Part shown: positions 39,911-43,454 of the stretch, in pieces | Position numbering within the stretch: the first letter of the stretch is position 1 | Layout: every line of letters starts with the position of its first letter | Assembly: GCA_016201355.1 (NCBI GenBank) | Contig: JACQCY010000034.1 | Location: 1-43,454 of the forward strand | DNA: 43,454 nt | Source: Candidatus Yonathbacteria bacterium | GTDB taxonomy: Bacteria > Patescibacteriota > Minisyncoccia > Phycocordibacterales > UBA1550 | Direction of reading: 5' to 3' | The notes under the pieces: generated by a model | Told to the model about the DNA's origin: nothing | Seen by the model: the letters and a program-made list of their open reading frames with translations, nothing else | Databases searched by the model: none | Program-made: the position numbers and the translations under genes

Positions 39911-41806
39911 GTCTTCCCCACTCAAAATTGCGGTCAAAACATCTTCGGGAACTTCTCTGATTTTTGGCTCTTCTTGCTCCTTTTCTTTTTCCTTAAGCGT
40001 GGTATCTTCTGCGCGCGGTTTTTCTTTGTGGGGCGAAGGTACGGAAGGAGTCTCCACTTTTTCTTTCTTCTCTTTCAATATTGAAGCAAGAGCGTTTTTC
40101 AATTCATTTAAATTATCATTATCAAGATTTTTAGGAGGCGGAATATTAGACACTGGCTTCTCTTTCAAAAGCGTGGCGAGGGGCAATTCCTTTGATATCT
40201 CTTTCTGAATTTCGCCAGCACGAGGAATATTCGTTCTTGTTGTCTCTTTTTCAAGATCTTTAAACGCTTGAGCAAAAGGTTTTTCGGTCTTTTTTACCTT
40301 TTCCCTTTTAGAAACAATATTTTGCTTAAGGGAGACGATGGGTTGGTATCTCTGATAAGGCGCTCTGGTATTTTCTCTCGCTTCATTGTCGCTCTGTCGC
40401 GCAAAAGAAGGTTTCGCTCCATATTCACTGTATTGTTTCGAAATAGGCTTCGCAAGAGGATGTTCTCCTTTTTGAAAATTCGAAGAAGGAGGCGGGGTAA
40501 TATCTCCTGATGATGGTCCATACCACGCATTGATACTCTCCTCGACTTTTTGTCGCGGATGCGCGTATATTTCACGAGAAGAACGAATAACCTCGTCCTT
40601 GCTTGATTTTTCTGGAGGTAGAATGGGAGGCATCGTCACCGCAGAAAACGGATGCGAAGCAACTCCATCAATCATAAGCTTCAAATAGATTTGAGTAAAA
40701 CCGAGATTAACCATATCTTCAGCGGTAAATACCGGCGCATATTCTTTTTCAAGGTGCTCGGCATCGGTCGCCCCAACCCGAAACATTATCTGCGTTCCCA
40801 CATTGCCAAATACCGCCGCCGTCACTTCCTCGGACATCTGTTCGATATACTGGTGCGCCATAATGAGCGCGAGTTTGTACTTGCGCGCTTCTGACAATAT
40901 GTTCGCGAAAGATTCATTGGCAAAAGATTGAAATTCATCGACATACAAATAAAAATTAGGCAGTTTTCTAAGCTCACTCTCTACGAGATCCGCGCGCGAC
41001 ATTGCTGAAAGATATATCTTGGTGATAATCATACTTCCCAAAAGATTGGCATTACCCTCCCCTACTTGTCCTTTTGAAAGATTGACGATGAGGATCTTTC
41101 GCTCATCCATTATTTTGCGCAGATCAAAACTTGAGTGAGGTTGTCCGATAATATTTCTAATGAGCGGGTTTGAAGTAAATTGACCGATTTTGTTCTGAAT
41201 AGCCGGAGTTGCCTCCGCCGCATATTTCTCGGAATACTTCGCATACTCGTCAACCCAAAACGATTTCACGGATGGATCCTGAATATTATCCACGACCTTT
41301 TTACGATATGCTTTATCTGCAAGCATACGATTGACACCAAGGAGTGTCGAGTCTGGATATTCCAAAAGCGCAAGGAGAACATTGGAAAGAATGTACTCCA
41401 TACGCGCCGACCATGCATCCACCCATATCTTTTTGAACACGCTCATAAGACCGTTTGCAACGAGGTGTCTTTTATCTGGCCCAATATCCTCCATAATATT
41501 AAAGGAGATTGGATTTTCCATATCAAAAGGCGCGAAGTAAATAACATCCTTCACGCGTTCTGCGGGAATATATTCAAGGAGAAACGCCGCAGATTTTCCG
41601 TGCGGATCGATAAAGGCAAACCCTTCGCCGTTTTTAATATCCTGCACCGCCATATTTTCAATCATCGTAGACTTTCCCATACCGGTCTTGCCGATGATGT
41701 ACATATGGCGCGTACGATCTTCCGCCTTGATACCAAATGGCACTCGCTTATTACGACGATCAGTCTCCGCAAAATAGGTGATGCGATTTTTATCGTAGAG
41801 GTACAT
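39908..41806 (-). CDS. VirD4/TraD-like type IV secretion DNA-binding ATPase
   Basis: 632 residues from ATG 41806. Walker A is GKTGMGKST (39-47), followed by FAFIDPHGKSA. Walker B is NFYLYVDEFQSF, with the following LSEARKYKLALIMAHQY and FGNVGTQIMFRVG typical of the HerA/FtsK-related conjugation ATPases. After about residue 430 comes a long charged, proline- and lysine-rich tail with probable coiled coil. No N-terminal membrane segments are present. No relaxase, VirB4 or other conjugation genes are in the window, so a role in DNA uptake, pilus function or chromosome handling is as likely as conjugation. A TTG at 41848 would extend the frame, but that part is a 7-bp array. Confidence 0.85.
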   Translation of the reverse strand: MYLYDKNRITYFAETDRRNKRVPFGIKAEDRTRHMYIIGKTGMGKSTMIENMAVQDIKNGEGFAFIDPHGKSAAFLLEYIPAERVKDVIYFAPFDMENPISFNIMEDIGPDKRHLVANGLMSVFKKIWVDAWSARMEYILSNVLLALLEYPDSTLLGVNRMLADKAYRKKVVDNIQDPSVKSFWVDEYAKYSEKYAAEATPAIQNKIGQFTSNPLIRNIIGQPHSSFDLRKIMDERKILIVNLSKGQVGEGNANLLGSMIITKIYLSAMSRADLVESELRKLPNFYLYVDEFQSFANESFANILSEARKYKLALIMAHQYIEQMSEEVTAAVFGNVGTQIMFRVGATDAEHLEKEYAPVFTAEDMVNLGFTQIYLKLMIDGVASHPFSAVTMPPILPPEKSSKDEVIRSSREIYAHPRQKVEESINAWYGPSSGDITPPPSSNFQKGEHPLAKPISKQYSEYGAKPSFARQSDNEARENTRAPYQRYQPIVSLKQNIVSKREKVKKTEKPFAQAFKDLEKETTRTNIPRAGEIQKEISKELPLATLLKEKPVSNIPPPKNLDNDNLNELKNALASILKEKKEKVETPSVPSPHKEKPRAEDTTLKEKEKEQEEPKIREVPEDVLTAILSGED

Positions 41807-41810
41807 AGAG

Positions 41811-41845
41811 TAGTCGGTAACCACTAGCCAATAGCAAGTAGTAAA
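41811..41845. repeat. Five-unit 7-bp array just upstream of the VirD4-like start
   Basis: Plus-strand units TAGTCGG, TAACCAC, then TAGCCAA, TAGCAAG, TAGTAAA, each starting TA, with exact 7-bp spacing. It sits 5 bp upstream of ATG 41806, where a ribosome site would be expected, and no Shine-Dalgarno sequence is seen. Confidence 0.8.
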
Positions 41846-41875
41846 CAAAGTATATCACCAATTATTGGCAAAATG

Positions 41876-41918
41876 AAAACTCGGGCGCGATTGGCTTTGC
41901 CAATCGCGCCCGAGTTTT
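41876..41918. terminator. Perfect 20-bp terminator hairpin after the RhuM-Doc gene
   Basis: Arms 41876-41895 and 41899-41918 are perfectly complementary with a 3-nt loop. A GC-rich core (CTCGGGCGCGATTGGC) is flanked by A and T tracts, so it can stop transcription from either side. The right arm touches the RhuM-Doc stop codon (41918-41920), so the hairpin starts inside the last codon. It separates this gene from the VirD4-like gene. Confidence 0.92.
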
Positions 41919-42901
41919 TACTTCCTTTTCTTCGCAAGCATCGTAAGGATTAATCCGACCATCTTGTCCTTGTGCGCAGGGTCACTCTCGGCTATGAGAA
42001 GTGTGATTGCGGTGAGTGCGGGTGGAGTGATACGCGCAATGTCCAATACTTTTGCTTTTGCAAGAAACCATACAAATGCATACGCGCCACTTCTTTTATT
42101 GCCATCAAGAAACGGATGATTTTTGATAACAAAGTACAAGAAATGCGCCGCCTTCTCCTCGACGGTCAAGTACATCTCCTGTCCACCAAATGTTTGCATC
42201 ACATTGCCGATGATGCCCGCAAGAATCCCTCGCTCGCGCTCAGTAGCAAAAAGATCCGTCGCTTCACCTTTTTCAATAAGCGATTCTTTCAGTGAGGCGA
42301 GGGATTTCTCAAACATCTCTGCCGTAATTTTGACAGACTTTTTTGTCGCACCTTTTGTAACCAACGCATCCTTATCGTACGCATCAAGAGAGAGCCATGT
42401 GTCCGCAAAGAGTGTTACGAGCTCAAGGATATCTTTCGTATCCGCCATTGCGCCCACAGGAAGTAGCGCCTTTACATCTGCGACTGCCTGCAAAAATGCG
42501 TCGTAGTTTTTTGAAATGCGTGTTCGATTTAATGTATAGCCCTCAACCAAGTGCTTGCGCAATGTACTTGTTACCCACTGACGAAATGAGGTTGCTTGTC
42601 GTGAGTTCACACGGTAACCAACCGATAAAATCGCATCAAGGTTATAAGATTTTACCTTATACTTTTTACCGTCGGTGGCAGTTGTCAAGAAATCCTTTAC
42701 AACTGAACTTTGGTCTAACTCCTTACTTTTGAAGATGTTTTTAAAGTGGAGACTAATGTTTTGCTTTGTAGTGCTAAAAAGCTCTGCAACTTGGTCTTGT
42801 GTCGCCCACACCGTCTCCCTACCAAAATCCCCCCGAAGCTCGATGGCTCCCGACTTTGCTTGGTAGATGACTACTTCCTTTTTTATTTTCTGCGGTTTCA
42901 T
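41918..42901 (-). CDS. RhuM-family protein with C-terminal Fic/Doc domain
   Basis: 327 residues from ATG 42901. The N-terminal half (about 10-125) is the RhuM domain: VWATQDQVAELFSTTKQNIS and YNLDAILSVGYRVNSRQATSFRQWV, resembling phage-antirepressor DNA-binding modules. The C-terminal part (about 215-300) is a Fic/Doc domain with HPFLDGNKRSG at 262-272, complete with the catalytic histidine and the NKR of Doc-type kinases. Doc phosphorylates EF-Tu; other Fic proteins attach AMP. No Phd-like antitoxin is visible beside it; the RhuM part may do that job. A longer frame to 43024 would overlap the next gene and is less likely. Confidence 0.88.
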   Translation of the reverse strand: MKPQKIKKEVVIYQAKSGAIELRGDFGRETVWATQDQVAELFSTTKQNISLHFKNIFKSKELDQSSVVKDFLTTATDGKKYKVKSYNLDAILSVGYRVNSRQATSFRQWVTSTLRKHLVEGYTLNRTRISKNYDAFLQAVADVKALLPVGAMADTKDILELVTLFADTWLSLDAYDKDALVTKGATKKSVKITAEMFEKSLASLKESLIEKGEATDLFATERERGILAGIIGNVMQTFGGQEMYLTVEEKAAHFLYFVIKNHPFLDGNKRSGAYAFVWFLAKAKVLDIARITPPALTAITLLIAESDPAHKDKMVGLILTMLAKKRK

Positions 42902-42959
42902 TGAGAACAGTATACCACGGCAAGCGATGAGTGAAACAGATATACAGACTATAAATATA

Positions 42960-43298
42960 TTAGCTCCAGATACGCTGTTTATTGATTTCCTCTTTGTCGC
43001 GAAACGCTTTTTCAAGATCAACACCGCTGTCGTTGCAGATTTTCAATAGATTAATAAAAACATCGGCAATTTCAAAATCCAGATGATGTTCGTTTGAATT
43101 TTTATCTATTTTTATTCCCTGAGATTTTCTCGCCGCTTTTGCCATTTCCCCACACTCTTCAAGAAATATCATAAAAGTCTCAGACAACCGTTGTTCTCCG
43201 AAGCCTCGTTCCATCCCCATATCGGCAACATATTTTTGAAAATCCTTGAGCGTCGGGTCAGTCTTAAGGTTCAATGAGCTTTCTTTTTTCTCAGTCAT
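42960..43298 (-). CDS. MazG-like nucleotide pyrophosphohydrolase
   Basis: 112 residues, single all-alpha NTP-PPase domain. The metal-binding pattern is present: EECGE (47-51), followed after 20-odd residues by EIAD, then VFINLLKICNDSGVDLEKAF as the last helix. These enzymes hydrolyse (d)NTPs to monophosphates for pool sanitation or during stringent response. The 58-bp gap to the RhuM-Doc gene holds no terminator, so they may be co-transcribed, but a functional link is not shown. Confidence 0.85.
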   Translation of the reverse strand: MTEKKESSLNLKTDPTLKDFQKYVADMGMERGFGEQRLSETFMIFLEECGEMAKAARKSQGIKIDKNSNEHHLDFEIADVFINLLKICNDSGVDLEKAFRDKEEINKQRIWS

Positions 43299-43393
43299 AA
43301 TATTATTTCATTAATGAGTAATCACCGTGTCATATTTCTACAAAACATCTCCTGCAATATTCTTCTTATTCTCATCTCGCTTCCCTCTCTATA

Positions 43394-43428
43394 TTCAAAT
43401 TCCAAATTCCATATTCTATATTCTATTC
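43394..43428. repeat. Five-unit 7-bp array near the window end
   Basis: Plus-strand units TTCAAAT, TCCAAAT, then TCCATAT, TCTATAT, TCTATTC run from 43394 to 43428. On the minus strand the repeated word is GAATTTG/GAATATG. The surrounding non-coding stretch 43299-43393 is A/T-rich with no recognised gene. Confidence 0.85.
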
Positions 43429-43454
43429 AGTCTTCAATGCCTCCTTCGTATACA

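Noticed and set aside
42902..43024. N-terminal extension of the RhuM-Doc protein
   Set aside because: It overlaps the MazG-like gene and precedes a normal RhuM start at MKPQK.
43423..43454. C-terminus of a minus-strand gene entering from the right (YTKEALKTE then stop)
   Set aside because: Only nine codons are visible, and part of the region is a heptamer array; too short to support.

Overview
The window looks like a chromosomal piece of a small-genome, uncultivated bacterium of the Candidate Phyla Radiation, most likely the Parcubacteria/Patescibacteria side. This is inference from several signs: tightly packed genes with 4-base ATGA overlaps, few Shine-Dalgarno sites, a short valyl-tRNA synthetase, bacterial Elp3, a lamin-tail/PKD membrane protein, a solitary VirD4/TraD-like ATPase, and an isolated purB. 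UGA is used as a normal stop (for example in pseB, pseI and the VirD4-like gene), so the UGA-recoding CPR lineages do not fit. Neither tRNA gene encodes CCA.

Layout. Positions 1-5.3 kb hold tRNA-Tyr (minus) and a plus-strand housekeeping run: a tiny leader region, valS, a PrsW-type membrane protease, an Hsp20 and purB. A shared terminator and tRNA-Phe mark the switch. From 5.5 kb to the end every protein gene is on the minus strand. Read in the direction of transcription, this part holds a MazG-like gene and a RhuM-Doc fusion closed by a 20-bp terminator; a VirD4/TraD-like ATPase and a lamin-tail protein; an epimerase and three GT4 glycosyltransferases; elp3, gtrA and a PMT-like membrane glycosyltransferase; a mixed set of GT2/GT4/GT9 transferases and methyltransferases; and then a nonulosonic-acid block. 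That block contains pseB, pseC, a class III aminotransferase, a Gfo/Idh oxidoreductase, a cytidylyltransferase fused to DUF218, pseI, a methyltransferase, an ATP-grasp enzyme, a MtlD-like dehydrogenase and an inositol-phosphatase-like enzyme. An ABC exporter and an O-antigen-ligase-like polymerase with TPRs finish the locus.

Working model: PseB and PseC make an aminated 6-deoxy sugar nucleotide, PseI condenses the derived sugar with PEP, and the SpsF-like domain activates the product with CMP. The flanking aminotransferase, oxidoreductase, ATP-grasp, dehydrogenase and phosphatase build or decorate an unusual sugar. The GTs assemble a glycan, the ABC protein exports it, and the ligase/polymerase attaches or extends it at the surface. 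PseH and PseG are not visible in the window.

The most unusual signal is not a gene. Short arrays with an exact 7-bp period (sometimes 9-bp units) recur in at least ten places, between genes and in frame inside genes (valS, the Wzy/WaaL-like gene, two GT4 genes). Several genes also carry in-frame palindromes. Two in elp3 share a core and sit where the protein is longer than its relatives, reminiscent of palindromic elements that insert into coding genes. Another unusual structure is an inverted copy of the tRNA-Tyr 3' end broken by a 25-nt insert that is itself a hairpin.
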